Source of the DNA: Streptomyces sp. GKU 895
Lineage (GTDB): Bacteria > Actinomycetota > Actinomycetes > Streptomycetales > Streptomycetaceae
Length of the DNA: 42,455 nt
Assembly: GCA_002027195.1 (NCBI GenBank)
Contig: MWJO01000077.1
Span: 1-42,455, forward strand
Reading direction: 5' to 3'
The notes beneath the pieces were generated by a model. It searched no databases, had not been told where the DNA came from, and was given only the letters and a program-made list of their open reading frames with translations. This document shows, piece after piece, positions 8,774 to 17,389 of this stretch (the first letter of the stretch is position 1; the number at the start of each line of letters is the position of its first letter). The position numbers were made by a program, and so were the translations under genes.

Positions 8774-8989
8774 TCAGTGCCCCCACCCGTCCGGGCCGGC
8801 GCCCCGCCACTCGATCAGCGACGACTGGACCACGTCCATCTCATCCCACTCCTGAAGACCGGCCTCCTGCACGAAGGCCACGACGTCGAGCACGCCATAG
8901 GCGATCCCGACGAAATGCCCACTGATGCGAACGCGCCGCCCACCGTCCTCAGCAGGCGGGTAGATGACGACGGGTTGATCGGTAGCCAT
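8774..8989 (-). CDS. Small conserved-looking hypothetical protein
   Basis: 71 residues from ATG 8989 (MATDQPVVIYPPAEDGGRRV ... IEWRGAGPDGWGH). The longer frame to 9103 adds an Arg/Pro-rich, non-protein-like stretch and is not used. Acidic, soluble, no signal or membrane segment. Sequence such as VRISGHFVGIAYGVLDVVAFVQEAG looks like real coding sequence with strong codon bias. Function not recognised. The ribosome site is weak (GCTGAG). Confidence 0.6.
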   Translation of the reverse strand: MATDQPVVIYPPAEDGGRRVRISGHFVGIAYGVLDVVAFVQEAGLQEWDEMDVVQSSLIEWRGAGPDGWGH

Positions 8990-9129
8990 GATCTCAGCGT
9001 GCGGCCGGGGTCCGTCGCGCGCATCCGGGCCACGCCTGTTGCGGCAGGGAGGTACCCCATGCCCCGAACCCCCGAGGGCGACCCGAAATCGCATGCGATC
9101 CACCCCGAGCCGTGTTGGGATCGGTCCCC

Positions 9130-9939
9130 ATGAATGATCATTTCCTCGATGAAGCCGACCTGATGGACAGGATGGAACGGAATCTGGCGGAACACGCCTG
9201 CCACCTGCATCGGGGCATGACCGGTGCGACCGTCACAGAGGTCGGTGACCTGCTGATCGCCGACAGCGGTCTGGATGACGACACGTTCAACATCGTTGCC
9301 GCGGCCCGCTTCACCGCCGCCGCGGCCACGACACGTATCGCCGAAACCGCCGCGACGCTGGCCCGCTCAGGCCGCCCCTTCTCCTGGTGGGTGGGGCCCG
9401 CCTCGACACCGGCGGACCTCAGCACCCGCCTGACGGCGGCAGGTCTGCCGGCCTCCGAACGCGAGACGGCCATGTGGGCCGCGCTCGACGGCACCACCCC
9501 GGCCCCTCCAGCCGCCCCGAGCCTGGACATCCAGCGGGTGACCACGCCGGAGCAGCTCGCCGACTACGCGACGGTCGTGGCCGCGAACTGGGATCCGCCT
9601 GCCGACACCGTCCGTCGCTTCTTCGCCCAGGCCGCCCCGCAGGCACTGGCCGCGCACTGCCCGGCCCGCTATCTGGTCGGCTACGTGGAAGGCCGTCCGG
9701 TCTGTTCCGCCGAAGTCTTCCACCATGCGGGAGTCGCCGGCATCTACAACATCTGCACCCTGGCCGACCACCGCCGCCGGGGCTACGGCGGCGCCATGAC
9801 GCTCGCGGCACTCCGGACGGCCCGCGCCCGAGGCCACCGCATCGCGGTCCTGCAGGCGTCAGCCGACGGCGAGCCCGTCTACCGCCGCCTGGGGTTCCGC
9901 TCCTGCGGCCGGTTCACCGAACACGCCGTCACCCCCTGA
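9130..9939 (+). CDS. GNAT family N-acetyltransferase
   Basis: 269 residues from ATG 9130 (MNDHFLDEADL). The first 125 residues form a divergent half with SGRPFSWWVGPASTP, and the second half is a recognisable GNAT domain: YLVGYVEGRPVCSAEVFHHAGVAGIYNI, CTLADHRRRGYGGAMT (the acetyl-CoA loop R-x-x-G-x-G) and AVLQASADGEPVYRRLGF with the usual C-terminal RRLGFR. A two-domain arrangement like this occurs in many actinomycete acetyltransferases. Substrate unknown. No obvious operon partner: 148 bp follow before the next gene. Confidence 0.8.
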   Translation: MNDHFLDEADLMDRMERNLAEHACHLHRGMTGATVTEVGDLLIADSGLDDDTFNIVAAARFTAAAATTRIAETAATLARSGRPFSWWVGPASTPADLSTRLTAAGLPASERETAMWAALDGTTPAPPAAPSLDIQRVTTPEQLADYATVVAANWDPPADTVRRFFAQAAPQALAAHCPARYLVGYVEGRPVCSAEVFHHAGVAGIYNICTLADHRRRGYGGAMTLAALRTARARGHRIAVLQASADGEPVYRRLGFRSCGRFTEHAVTP

Positions 9940-10093
9940 AGCACCCCGACTCCCGGGACCCGCGCCCGGTCGCCCACTCACATGCTGGGCACCCGTGCCG
10001 GACCATGCGCCCGATCGTGCAAGATCGATACGAGCCCCTCGACCGCCCGTGGGCGGCGGGGAGGCGACACGCTGATCAGGTGAGGAGATGGCC
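9940..10093. other. Intergenic region
   Basis: 154 bp between the GNAT and TauE-type genes. It holds GAGGAG at 10082-10087 as ribosome site for the next gene. No clear terminator or operator was found. Confidence 0.4.
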
Positions 10094-10861
10094 ATGTCCA
10101 TCGGGGAAGCTCTGGCCGTCCTCGCGGCCGGTACAGGGGCCGGCGCGATCAACACCATCGTCGGCTCCGGCACCCTGATCACCTTCCCGGTACTGCTCGC
10201 CACCGGGCTGCCGCCGATCACCGCCAACGTCTCCAACGCCCTGGGACTGGTGCCCGGGTCCATCAGCGGGGCCATCGGCTACCGCGCCGAGCTGCGCGGA
10301 CAGCGCCGGCGCACACTCGTGCTCGGCCTCACCGCAGCCCTCGGCGGACTCGGTGGTGCCGTCCTGCTGCTCACCCTGCCCTCCGAGTCCTTCGACACGA
10401 TCGTCCCCGTACTGATCACCGCCGCACTGGTCCTCGTACTGCTCCAGCCGCGCCTTGCCAAAGCCGTACAGCGGCGGCGTGAGAACAACGGCACCACCGG
10501 CCACCCGCACGGCGGCCCCGTCCTCCTGGTCGGTCTGCTCCTCGCCAGCGGGTACGGCGGCTACTTCGGCGCCGCTCAAGGAGTCCTGTACCTCTCCCTG
10601 ATGGGCCTGCTCCTCGACGAGGACCTGCAACGCGTCAACGCCGTCAAGAACGTCCTCGGAGCCGTCGTCAACGGCATCGCCGCCTGCTTCTTCCTCTTCG
10701 TCGCGGAGTTCGACTGGTCGGCGGTTCTGCTGATCGCCGTGGGCTCCGCCCTCGGTGGCCAGATCGGCGCCAAGGTCGGGCGACGCCTCCCGCCCGCCGC
10801 CCTGCGTGCCGTGATCGTCGCCGTCGGCGTCATCGCGGTGGTGCAGCTCCTGTTGCGCTGA
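10094..10861 (+). CDS. TauE/SafE family membrane transporter
   Basis: 255 residues; ATG 10094 is preferred over ATG 10088 because the GAGGAG ribosome site directly abuts the first. The family motif GAINTIVGSGTLITFPVLL at the N terminus and the second-half repeat LASGYGGYFGAAQGVLYLS are the two inverted repeat signatures of TauE/SafE (DUF81) proteins. Seven or eight hydrophobic segments follow. Such proteins export or import sulfonates, sulfite or other organic anions; the substrate here is not determinable. It converges with the metallo-hydrolase gene. Confidence 0.87.
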   Translation: MSIGEALAVLAAGTGAGAINTIVGSGTLITFPVLLATGLPPITANVSNALGLVPGSISGAIGYRAELRGQRRRTLVLGLTAALGGLGGAVLLLTLPSESFDTIVPVLITAALVLVLLQPRLAKAVQRRRENNGTTGHPHGGPVLLVGLLLASGYGGYFGAAQGVLYLSLMGLLLDEDLQRVNAVKNVLGAVVNGIAACFFLFVAEFDWSAVLLIAVGSALGGQIGAKVGRRLPPAALRAVIVAVGVIAVVQLLLR

Positions 10862-10862
10862 C

Positions 10863-10878
10863 GCGCCGCTGAGGGCGC
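10863..10878. terminator. Small hairpin between convergent genes
   Basis: GCGCC-GCTGAG-GGCGC directly after the TauE stop codon. The 5-bp stem is short and there is no T run; it may serve either strand. Confidence 0.3.
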
Positions 10879-10888
10879 ACGCCACGGG

Positions 10889-11681
10889 TCACGTGTTGAG
10901 GTCCGTGGCGGTTCCGGTGGGCAGCCAGCGGAAGCGGCTGCGGATGTCCTCGGGCGCGCGGGCCAGTTCCCGCTCGATGGCGTCGCGGCCTTCGTGGAAG
11001 TGGTGCCAGCCCTCGTAGTGGACGGGGAGGGCGGTGCGGGGCCGCAGCAGGCGGCACAGGCGGACGGCCTGGGCGGCGGTCATGGTGTAGCGGACCGGTC
11101 CGGTGATCGGGAAGCGCACGCCGCCGACATGCAGCAGTGCCGTGCCCACGGTCAGCCGCCTGGCCACCTCGCGCACCCCGCCGTACAGGACGGTGTCCCC
11201 GGAGATCCACAGCGCGCCGTGCCGCTGGCCTTCCCAGGTGAGGGCGAAGCCCGTGACGTGTCCGGTCAGCGGCCGGGGACAGAGGCGGGCCGTGGCGGGC
11301 CGGGGTGGCGGTGACGGTGAGGGTGGGGCGGCCGGGGGCGTGCAGGCGGGTGACGGTCCACGGCCTCAGGCCGCGGGCGTTGCCGCCGAGCCGCCGGGCG
11401 CGGCCGGGGTGGGTCAGCACGAGATCCGCGGTGCCCAGCAGCGCGCGTCCCGTGGTGTCGAGGTTGTCGCCGTGCTGGTCGTGGCTGAGCAGGACGGCGT
11501 CGATCGGCGGCAGGTCGGCGGCGGCGAGGGCGGGGCCCGCGGACTTGTGGGAGGCGGTGCCCCAGCCGAAGCCGTAGCGCTGCCCGGGCGGGTCGAAGGT
11601 GGGGTCGGTCAGCAGTCGCCAGCCGCCGGTCTCGATCAGGGTCGTCGGGCCGCCGATGTGGGTGATGCGCAGGTCGCTCAT
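10889..11681 (-). CDS. Metallo-beta-lactamase-fold hydrolase, frameshifted
   Basis: About 264 residues from ATG 11681 (MSDLRITHIGGPTTLIETGG). The frame holds THIGGPTTLIE, LLTDPTF and the metal-binding DAVLLSHDQHGDNLD (the family H-x-[DEH]-x-H-x-D-type motif is SHDQHGDNLD here). The frame is lost near LTVTATPARHGPPLS. A GGGG run at 11275-11278 is one base too long; removing one restores RPLTGHVTGFALTWEG, LWISGDTVLYGG, and the C-terminal part with VHYEGWHHFHEGRDAIEREL to the stop at 10889. This is an UlaG-like (L-ascorbate-6-phosphate lactonase-type) MBL protein. Last gene of a four-hydrolase operon; 58 nt after the preceding gene. Confidence 0.8.
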
Positions 11682-11739
11682 GAGGGAGTCCTTCCGGGCC
11701 GGCACGGGCGGCGCACGTCCCGGGCCGGGCGACGATGGC

Positions 11740-12534
11740 TCAGGCGTGGGCGAGGGCCCAGTCCAGGGCGTGGTCGGCGACCTCTTCCCAGCCGTCCTGG
11801 GCGGGCATCAGATGGGAGCGGCCGGGGAACACCGTGACCTCGGTGACGGTGCCCTCGGCCTTGTAGTGCTTGGCGTTGGACTGCTGCACCTTGGGCGGCA
11901 TGAGGTGGTCGTTCTCGCCGGCGCAGAACAGCAGCGGGGCCCTGCCCGTGTTGTGGTAGTCGACGTAGGTGTCGGTGTGGCCGGGGTGGATGTTGGCCAG
12001 GGCACTGCCCCAGACGATGCCGCCGGGTGCGGGGATGTGGTAGCGCTCGTACGTGGCGTGGGCCTGCTCCTCGGGGAAGGTGTTGGTGAAGGCGTAGCGC
12101 CAGTGGTCGTAGTCGAAGCCGACGGCGCGGTGGCGGTTGGCCGGGTTCTTCAGCACCGGGAAGGTCGAGCGGACCTGGGACAGCGGTACGACGGCCACGC
12201 CTTCGGTGGGCGCGGAGTTGATCGCCACTCCGGCCGCGCCGAAGCCGCGGTCGAGCAGGAGCTGGGTGAACGCGCCGCCGGCGGAGTGCCCCATGATGAC
12301 GGGCGGCCGGTCCAGCTCGGTGATGACCTTCTCGAGGCCGGCGATGATGGCGGGGACGGTGACCGTCTCGATCGGGGTCGGGTCGGCGTTGAGGGCCTCG
12401 ACCTCCACCTCGAAGCCGGGGTAGGGCGGGGCGATGACGCGGAAGCCCTTGTCCTGGTAGTGGGCGATCCAGTTCTCCCAGGCGCGCGGTGTCACCCAGA
12501 AGCCGTGGACGAGGACGATGGTGTCGGGTTGCAT
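11740..12534 (-). CDS. Alpha/beta hydrolase
   Basis: 264 residues, cytoplasmic. Oxyanion motif VLVHGFWVTPRAW, nucleophile elbow MGHSAGGAF (Ser84), an acid in LLFCAGENDHLMPP and the catalytic His in PGRSHLMPAQDGW give a complete triad. Similar proteins are annotated as esterases or lipases of unknown substrate. Only 11 nt separate it from the upstream exported hydrolase gene, so it is in the same transcript. Confidence 0.85.
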   Translation of the reverse strand: MQPDTIVLVHGFWVTPRAWENWIAHYQDKGFRVIAPPYPGFEVEVEALNADPTPIETVTVPAIIAGLEKVITELDRPPVIMGHSAGGAFTQLLLDRGFGAAGVAINSAPTEGVAVVPLSQVRSTFPVLKNPANRHRAVGFDYDHWRYAFTNTFPEEQAHATYERYHIPAPGGIVWGSALANIHPGHTDTYVDYHNTGRAPLLFCAGENDHLMPPKVQQSNAKHYKAEGTVTEVTVFPGRSHLMPAQDGWEEVADHALDWALAHA

Positions 12535-12545
12535 CGGTGTGCTCC

Positions 12546-13385
12546 TCAGCGAGTGGCCTGGTGGGCGGCCTGGATCTGGCGGACCACGATGTCGGGGTGG
12601 GACATCATCACGACGTGGGACGCGCCCTTGACCTCGACGGTGCGGCTGTGGGCGCGCTCGGCCATGAAGCGCTGCGCGGCGGCCGGGATGACGTTGTCCT
12701 TGGTCGGGATGACGTACCAGGACGGCAGGTCCTTCCAGGCCGGTGTGCCGCTGGGGCCGGCCAACCCGCCCACGCTGCCGGGGCGTTGGGCGGCGGCCAT
12801 CAGCCGGGTCTGGGAGGAGGGCAGGTCGGCGGCGAACACGTCACGGAACTTGGCCGGGTCGATGTAGCCGTCCTGGCCCGTACTGCCGTCCGGCAGCGGG
12901 TAGTTGCGGGCGATCAGCGCGTCCGGCAGCTTGCTGCCCGGGAACTTGCCGGCGAGTTGCAGTGCGCTCTCGCCCTGGTCGGGGGCGAAGGCGGCGACGT
13001 AGACGAGAGCCTTGACGTTGGTGTGTCCACGGGCGGCGTTGGTGATGACCTCACCGCCGTAGGAGTGGCCGACCAGGATGACCGGACCGTCGATGCTGTC
13101 GAGGACGCTGGAGACGTAGGCCGAGTCGCCGCCCAGGTCACGCAGCGGGTTGGCGGGGGCGATGACCGGATAGCCGGCCTTCTGCAGGGCGGCTATGGTC
13201 CGGTACCAGCCAGAGGCGTCGGCGAACACACCGTGGACGAGCACGACGGTCGGCTTGGGGCCGCTCGGGTGCGCCGTGGTGGCGGAGACGGGGGCGACCG
13301 CGCCGCCCAGGCCGGCCACGAGCGCGGCGGCGAGCAGGCATGCGCTGACGGTACGGCGGCGAGGCCGCTGACCGCTGAGGATCAT
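12546..13385 (-). CDS. Exported alpha/beta hydrolase (EstC-like)
   Basis: 279 residues. A twin-arginine-like signal peptide is visible: RPRRRTVSACLLAAALVAGL, with an A-x-A type cleavage site near residue 35 (VSA). The mature part has VVLVHGVFADASGW, the nucleophile elbow VGHSYGGEV (Ser108), and the catalytic His in VKGASHVVMMSHPD. The pattern matches the EstC/salicylate-esterase-like group common in actinomycetes. Substrate unknown. In an operon with the upstream haloperoxidase-like gene (60 nt) and downstream hydrolase gene (11 nt). Confidence 0.85.
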   Translation of the reverse strand: MILSGQRPRRRTVSACLLAAALVAGLGGAVAPVSATTAHPSGPKPTVVLVHGVFADASGWYRTIAALQKAGYPVIAPANPLRDLGGDSAYVSSVLDSIDGPVILVGHSYGGEVITNAARGHTNVKALVYVAAFAPDQGESALQLAGKFPGSKLPDALIARNYPLPDGSTGQDGYIDPAKFRDVFAADLPSSQTRLMAAAQRPGSVGGLAGPSGTPAWKDLPSWYVIPTKDNVIPAAAQRFMAERAHSRTVEVKGASHVVMMSHPDIVVRQIQAAHQATR

Positions 13386-13445
13386 GTGGTGGCTCCTGTG
13401 CTCGGGCGTACCCGGCGGGCGGCCGGGGACGCGGGCGTGAAGGCG

Positions 13446-14270
13446 TCAGGAATTGAGGAACTCCAGCAGATCGGCGCCGAGTTGCTCTTTGTGGGTGTCG
13501 GTGATGCCGTGCGGGGCGCCCGGGTAGACCTTCAGCGTCGCGTTCTTGATGCGGGCGGCCGACGCCTTGCCCCCGACCTCGGAGGGGACGACCTGGTCGT
13601 CGTCGCCGTGGATGACCAGCGCGGGCACGTCGACGGCGTCCAGGTCGGTGCGGAAGTCGGTCGCGGAGAAGGCCGCGATGCACTCGTAGGCGCCCCGGTG
13701 CCCGGCCTGCATGCTCTGGAGCCAGAACGCCTTACGGATGCCCGGGGAGACATCGGCACCGGGCCGGTTGTTGCCGAAGAACGGCCCGTCGGCCAGGTCG
13801 TGGTACAGCTGTGAGCGGTCGGCGAGCGATCCGGCCCGGATCGCGTCGAACGTCTCGATCGGCACGCCGCCGGGATTGTCGTCGGTGCGCAGCATGAACG
13901 GGGGGACCGCGGAGACGAGCACGACCTGGGCGACCCGGGAGGTGCCGTGGCGGCCGATGTAGCGGGCGACCTCGCCGCCACCGGTGGAGAACCCGACCAG
14001 GGTGGCGTCCCGCAGGTCCAGGGTGTCGATGAGCGTGGCCAGGTCGTCGGCGTAGGTGTTCATCTCGTTGCCGTGCCACGTCTGGGTGGACCGGCCGTGG
14101 CCGCGCCGGTCGTGCGCGATGACGCGGTAGCCATGACCGGCCAGGAACAGTTGCTGGGCCTCCCAGCTGTCGGAGTTCAGCGGCCAGCCGTGGCTGAGGA
14201 CGACCGGGCGACCCGTCCCCCAGTCCTTGTAGTAGATCTGGGCGCCGTCGGATGCGGTGACGAAAGGCAT
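13446..14270 (-). CDS. Alpha/beta hydrolase of the cofactor-free haloperoxidase type
   Basis: 274 residues from ATG 14270 (MPFVTASDGAQIYYKDWG), with GGGAGA six bases upstream. The triad is clear: Ser95 in LVGFSTGGGEV, Asp225 in VIHGDDDQVVP, His254 in YPGAPHG. The motif FSTGGGEVARYIGRHG and the N terminus are characteristic of non-heme chloroperoxidases, which act as perhydrolases or esterases. The much longer frame running to 15659 is a shadow. First gene of the operon; its start faces the AraC gene over 312 bp that contains a long palindrome. Confidence 0.9.
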   Translation of the reverse strand: MPFVTASDGAQIYYKDWGTGRPVVLSHGWPLNSDSWEAQQLFLAGHGYRVIAHDRRGHGRSTQTWHGNEMNTYADDLATLIDTLDLRDATLVGFSTGGGEVARYIGRHGTSRVAQVVLVSAVPPFMLRTDDNPGGVPIETFDAIRAGSLADRSQLYHDLADGPFFGNNRPGADVSPGIRKAFWLQSMQAGHRGAYECIAAFSATDFRTDLDAVDVPALVIHGDDDQVVPSEVGGKASAARIKNATLKVYPGAPHGITDTHKEQLGADLLEFLNS

Positions 14271-14582
14271 GGGCTTCTCCCAACCGGTGGCCGGGGCGCC
14301 GCGTGAACCCGTCCTCCCTGCCGCACCCCGTAGTTGTGAAGGACTTGTGCGTGAGCGTGGCACGGGCGCCGTCGGCCGGCTTGACCCTGCCTGCCGGAGC
14401 CTGTCCCCTGCGTGCCATGGCTCCGGCCGCAGGGCACCCGCACACCTGCGGCATCGGGGGCCACAGCAGCAGACATGTACGCACACCGGTGCGCTGTACA
14501 TGCATCTTTGCCCGGAACGCTCCGCACGGCGGACACTCGCACCCTGGGCGGCCACCGGACGCCGTCCGGAACGGGAGGCGCC
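14271..14582. other. Divergent intergenic region of the hydrolase operon and AraC gene
   Basis: 312 bp with the two promoters expected here and one clear palindrome (14474-14502). No small gene was convincing. Confidence 0.5.
14474..14502. promoter_or_regulatory. 29-bp palindrome between the hydrolase operon and araC-type gene
   Basis: CATGTAC and GTACATG arms (7 bp, perfect) around a 15-nt centre with a GCAC-ACCG-GTGC core that is itself nearly symmetrical. Candidate operator for the divergent regulator; binding not shown. Confidence 0.5.
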
Positions 14583-15560
14583 GTGCTCGTCCTCGACACC
14601 AACGACCTTCGGGTCGGTGACCGGATCGCCGCCTACGAGGCGGTGGCCGCCGGTGAAGGCGGCGTCTCCTCCGTCCAGGAGGAGCGGGATGAGGCCACGA
14701 CCTGGAAACGACTCGAACTCTGGCACCTCGGCCCGCTCACGCTCTTCCACACCCAGGGCACGGGGATGCGCATCACGCGCTCGCTCCGGCAGGCGCGGCG
14801 CGATGTGCTGGACACCGTCGCGATCAACATCCACCGCCGGGGAGCCGGCGGGTTCGGCTGGGCCGACCATCGCCGGCGCATCGGCCCGAACAGCGCGACC
14901 CTGCACCACATGCCGGGCGGATACGAGTACTGGTGGTCCGGCCTCGGCAGCACGGTGGCCCTGATGTTCGACACCGAACGCCTCGGCCTGCCGGAAGAGA
15001 CGATCCGCGCATCCATCCCGACGCTCGAGCACAGTCCCATCGGACGGCTGCTGATCGACCACGTGCTCGGCATGCACCGCATCGCCGACGAGATCAACGT
15101 CGGCCCCGAGGCCGACGCCCTCGCCTCCGCCACCGTGGAACTCGTCCGAGCCTGGGTGGTGTCCGTCGCCGGCGACGACCTCACCCGCCGGACGGTCGGC
15201 AGGGAAACCCTCCTCACCCGTGTCCTGGCCTACACCCGCGCCCACCTCAGGGAACCCGACCTCACCCCCCAGCGGATCGCCTGGGCACACAACACCTCCG
15301 TACGGACGCTGTACCGGCTGTGCGAGGACGGCGGAGTCAGTCTCGAGAAGTGGATCATCCGCCGTCGGCTCGAGGGCGCCCGTGCCGACCTGGCAGCCCC
15401 CCGTCACGCGCACCGCACGATCGACACCATCGCCCGCAGCTGGGGCTTCACCAACCCCGCCTTCTTCTCCCGACGCTTCCGCCAGACCTACGGCACCACC
15501 CCCAGTCAGTGGCGAAGACTCTCCCGGCAGGCTCGCGTCCTGCTCCCACCGGACGACTGA
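14583..15560 (+). CDS. AraC family transcriptional regulator
   Basis: 325 residues from GTG 14583, preceded by GGGAGG with a 4-nt gap; the frame is open further upstream but only as low-quality sequence. The N-terminal 190 residues look like an AraC_binding_2-type ligand domain (LTLFHTQGTGMRITRS, HHMPGGYEYWWSG). The C-terminal DNA-binding domain has the two helix-turn-helices: QRIAWAHNTSVRTLYRLCED and DTIARSWGFTNPAFFSRRF followed by YGTTPSQWRR. It is divergent from the four-hydrolase operon and probably controls it. Confidence 0.87.
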   Translation: MLVLDTNDLRVGDRIAAYEAVAAGEGGVSSVQEERDEATTWKRLELWHLGPLTLFHTQGTGMRITRSLRQARRDVLDTVAINIHRRGAGGFGWADHRRRIGPNSATLHHMPGGYEYWWSGLGSTVALMFDTERLGLPEETIRASIPTLEHSPIGRLLIDHVLGMHRIADEINVGPEADALASATVELVRAWVVSVAGDDLTRRTVGRETLLTRVLAYTRAHLREPDLTPQRIAWAHNTSVRTLYRLCEDGGVSLEKWIIRRRLEGARADLAAPRHAHRTIDTIARSWGFTNPAFFSRRFRQTYGTTPSQWRRLSRQARVLLPPDD

Positions 15561-15642
15561 CGCCGCCCGGTGCCCGCGAGGGACCACTTCGCCGACGCCC
15601 CTCGCAGGCACCGTCGCGGCGTCATTACCGCGTTTCTTGCAG

Positions 15643-15666
15643 AAAGCCCCGGCGTTCACGCCGGGG
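15643..15666 (+). repeat. IS left-end hairpin with AAAG guide
   Basis: AAAG followed by CCCCGGCG-TTCA-CGCCGGGG: a perfect 8-bp stem with a 4-nt loop, recognised by TnpA as single-stranded DNA. Confidence 0.8.
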
Positions 15667-15700
15667 ATGAATGCATCTCAAGGCTGCTCTGACGTGCACG

Positions 15701-16117
15701 TTAGAGCGGACGTTTTTGCTGCTCGATGTCCTGGCGGACGATCGCCAACGGTGCTCCGCCACACGACGCGCAGAAGTACGAGGGCGACCACAGATGCCCG
15801 TGCAGGATGGCGCGGTCGATCCGGCCGGTGAACTCCTGCCGTATCCGGCGGGCGGAGACGCCCTTGAGGCTGTTGACCAGCTTCGAGACGGCGACCTTGG
15901 GCGGGTAGTGCACCAGGAGGTGGACATGATCGCGTTCGCCGTTGAACTCCTTCAGCTCCGCTTCGAAGTCCTCACACACCTTGCGCATGATCTCCTCGCA
16001 GCGTGTCAGCATCTCGTCGGTGAACACCCCACGCCGGTACTTCGTCACAAAGACCAAGTGCACATGCATCGCCGAAACCACGTGTCTTCCACGCCTGTAA
16101 TCATTCGGCCCAGCCAT
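15701..16117 (-). CDS. tnpA: IS200/IS605 transposase TnpA, catalytic tyrosine replaced by Asp
   Basis: 138 residues, typical length for a Y1 HUH transposase. Start at ATG 16117 (MAGPNDYRRGRHVVSAMHVH), followed by LVFVTKYRRGVF and the HUH metal site DHVHLL (His64, His66). C-terminal helix: GGAPLAIVRQDIEQQKRP. In ISDra2 and related proteins this helix reads RQYIEQQ, where Tyr is the nucleophile and the Gln four residues later helps bind metal. Here the Gln is kept (Gln134) but Tyr is Asp130 (GAC, plus-strand 15728-15730). A TAC-to-GAC change would abolish strand cleavage, so TnpA is probably inactive. Known of the family: peel-and-paste single-strand transposition. Only base error or true loss can explain this. 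Confidence 0.85.
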   Translation of the reverse strand: MAGPNDYRRGRHVVSAMHVHLVFVTKYRRGVFTDEMLTRCEEIMRKVCEDFEAELKEFNGERDHVHLLVHYPPKVAVSKLVNSLKGVSARRIRQEFTGRIDRAILHGHLWSPSYFCASCGGAPLAIVRQDIEQQKRPL

Positions 16118-16144
16118 GAGACCAATCGTCGTAGGATCTTGAGT

Positions 16145-17389
16145 GTGCAGCTGCGCTACAACTATCGGGCCTACCCGGATGCCACCCAGCGCCGTGCGCT
16201 GGCCAGCGCGTTCGGGTGCGCCCGTGTGGTGTGGAACGACTGCCTGCGCGACCGCAAGCAAGCGCACGCGGCAGGGCTGGCGTACGTGAAGTCGGCCGAG
16301 CTGTCCCGGCTTCGCATCACCCAGGCCAAGCACACCCAGGAACGAGCCTGGCTCGCCGACGTGTCGGCGGTCGTCCTGCAGCAGTCCCTGCGGGATCTGG
16401 ACACCGCCTACAAGAACTTCTTCGACTCGGTCAAGGGCAAGCGGCCCGGCCGCAAGGTCAGCCCTCCCCGCTACAAGTCGAAGAAGGACACCCGGCAGTC
16501 GATCCGCGTCAACACCAACGCCTTCTCCCTGAAAGACGATGGCACCGTGTACGTGGCCAAGGTCGGCCGCCTCAAGACCAAGTGGTCCCGCCGGCTTCCG
16601 GCCGCACCCACGTCGCTGACCGTCACCAAGGACAGCTGCGGCCGGTACTTCCTCAGCTTCGTCGTGGACACCGAGCCGGACATCCTCCCGGAAGTGGAGA
16701 CCGACGCCGGTATCGACCTCGGCCTGTCGGCCTTCGCGGTCCTGTCTGATGGGCGGAAGATCGACAGTCCCCGCTTCCTGCCCCGGGCTGAGAAGAAACT
16801 CAAACGGCTTCAGCGGGAACTGTCCCGCAAGGTGAAGGGATCGAAGAACCGGGCCAAGGCCCGTATCAGGGCCGCACGCCAGCACGCCAAGGTCGCCGAC
16901 CGGCGCCGGGACTTTCACCACAAGGCCTCCACACAGATCATCCGCGACAGCCAAGCGGTGTATGTGGAGGACCTCGCGGTGTCCGGCCTCGGCCGCACCC
17001 GGCTCTCCAAGTCCGTGCACGACGCGGGATGGTCCGCGTTCGTCGGCATGCTGGAGTACAAGGCGGCTCTGCACGGCCGCACCTTCGCCAAGGTGGACCG
17101 GGCCTTCCCGTCCTCTCAGGTCTGCTCGGCCTGCGCATTCCCGGACGGCCCCAAGCCCCTGCACGTCCGCCAGTGGACGTGCGGCGCATGCGGCACCATG
17201 CACGACCGCGACCACAACGCGGCCCGCAACGTCCTGTTCGAAGGACGCCGAATCGTCGCCGCCGGACGGGCGGAGACGCTAAACGCCTGTGGAGCGCCGG
17301 TAAGACGGGCACACGTGCCCGCACAGCGCGTGGAAGCAGGAAGCCTCCGGAAGGGTCAGACGACCCAGGCTGGAATCCCTGGACTTTAG
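16145..17389 (+). CDS. tnpB: RNA-guided nuclease TnpB (IS605 OrfB)
   Basis: 414 residues from GTG 16145, with AGGA eight bases upstream; TTG 16139 is an alternative. RuvC-like triad: Asp191 in AGIDLGLSAFAVLSDG, Glu275 in VYVEDLAVSGLG, Asp356 in GTMHDRDHNAARN. The Cys4 zinc motif CSACAFPDG...CGAC (Cys327, 330, 346, 349) lies between. All catalytic parts are present, so the protein looks functional. TnpB proteins, shown for ISDra2, cut double-stranded DNA next to the transposon motif, directed by an RNA from the right end. The frame before 16145 is a shadow through tnpA. Confidence 0.9.
   Translation: MQLRYNYRAYPDATQRRALASAFGCARVVWNDCLRDRKQAHAAGLAYVKSAELSRLRITQAKHTQERAWLADVSAVVLQQSLRDLDTAYKNFFDSVKGKRPGRKVSPPRYKSKKDTRQSIRVNTNAFSLKDDGTVYVAKVGRLKTKWSRRLPAAPTSLTVTKDSCGRYFLSFVVDTEPDILPEVETDAGIDLGLSAFAVLSDGRKIDSPRFLPRAEKKLKRLQRELSRKVKGSKNRAKARIRAARQHAKVADRRRDFHHKASTQIIRDSQAVYVEDLAVSGLGRTRLSKSVHDAGWSAFVGMLEYKAALHGRTFAKVDRAFPSSQVCSACAFPDGPKPLHVRQWTCGACGTMHDRDHNAARNVLFEGRRIVAAGRAETLNACGAPVRRAHVPAQRVEAGSLRKGQTTQAGIPGL

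Noticed and set aside
13446..15659. 737-residue frame extending the haloperoxidase gene upstream
   Set aside because: The ribosome site and family N terminus lie at ATG 14270; upstream is antisense to the AraC gene.
15643..15666. Strong hairpin as a transcription terminator after the AraC gene
   Set aside because: It is the IS left-end structure, with AAAG and TTAC in the expected places; it may still act as a terminator by chance.
15701..17215. 504-residue minus-strand frame through tnpB
   Set aside because: Only its last 138 codons from 16117 match a protein (TnpA); the rest is a shadow of tnpB.
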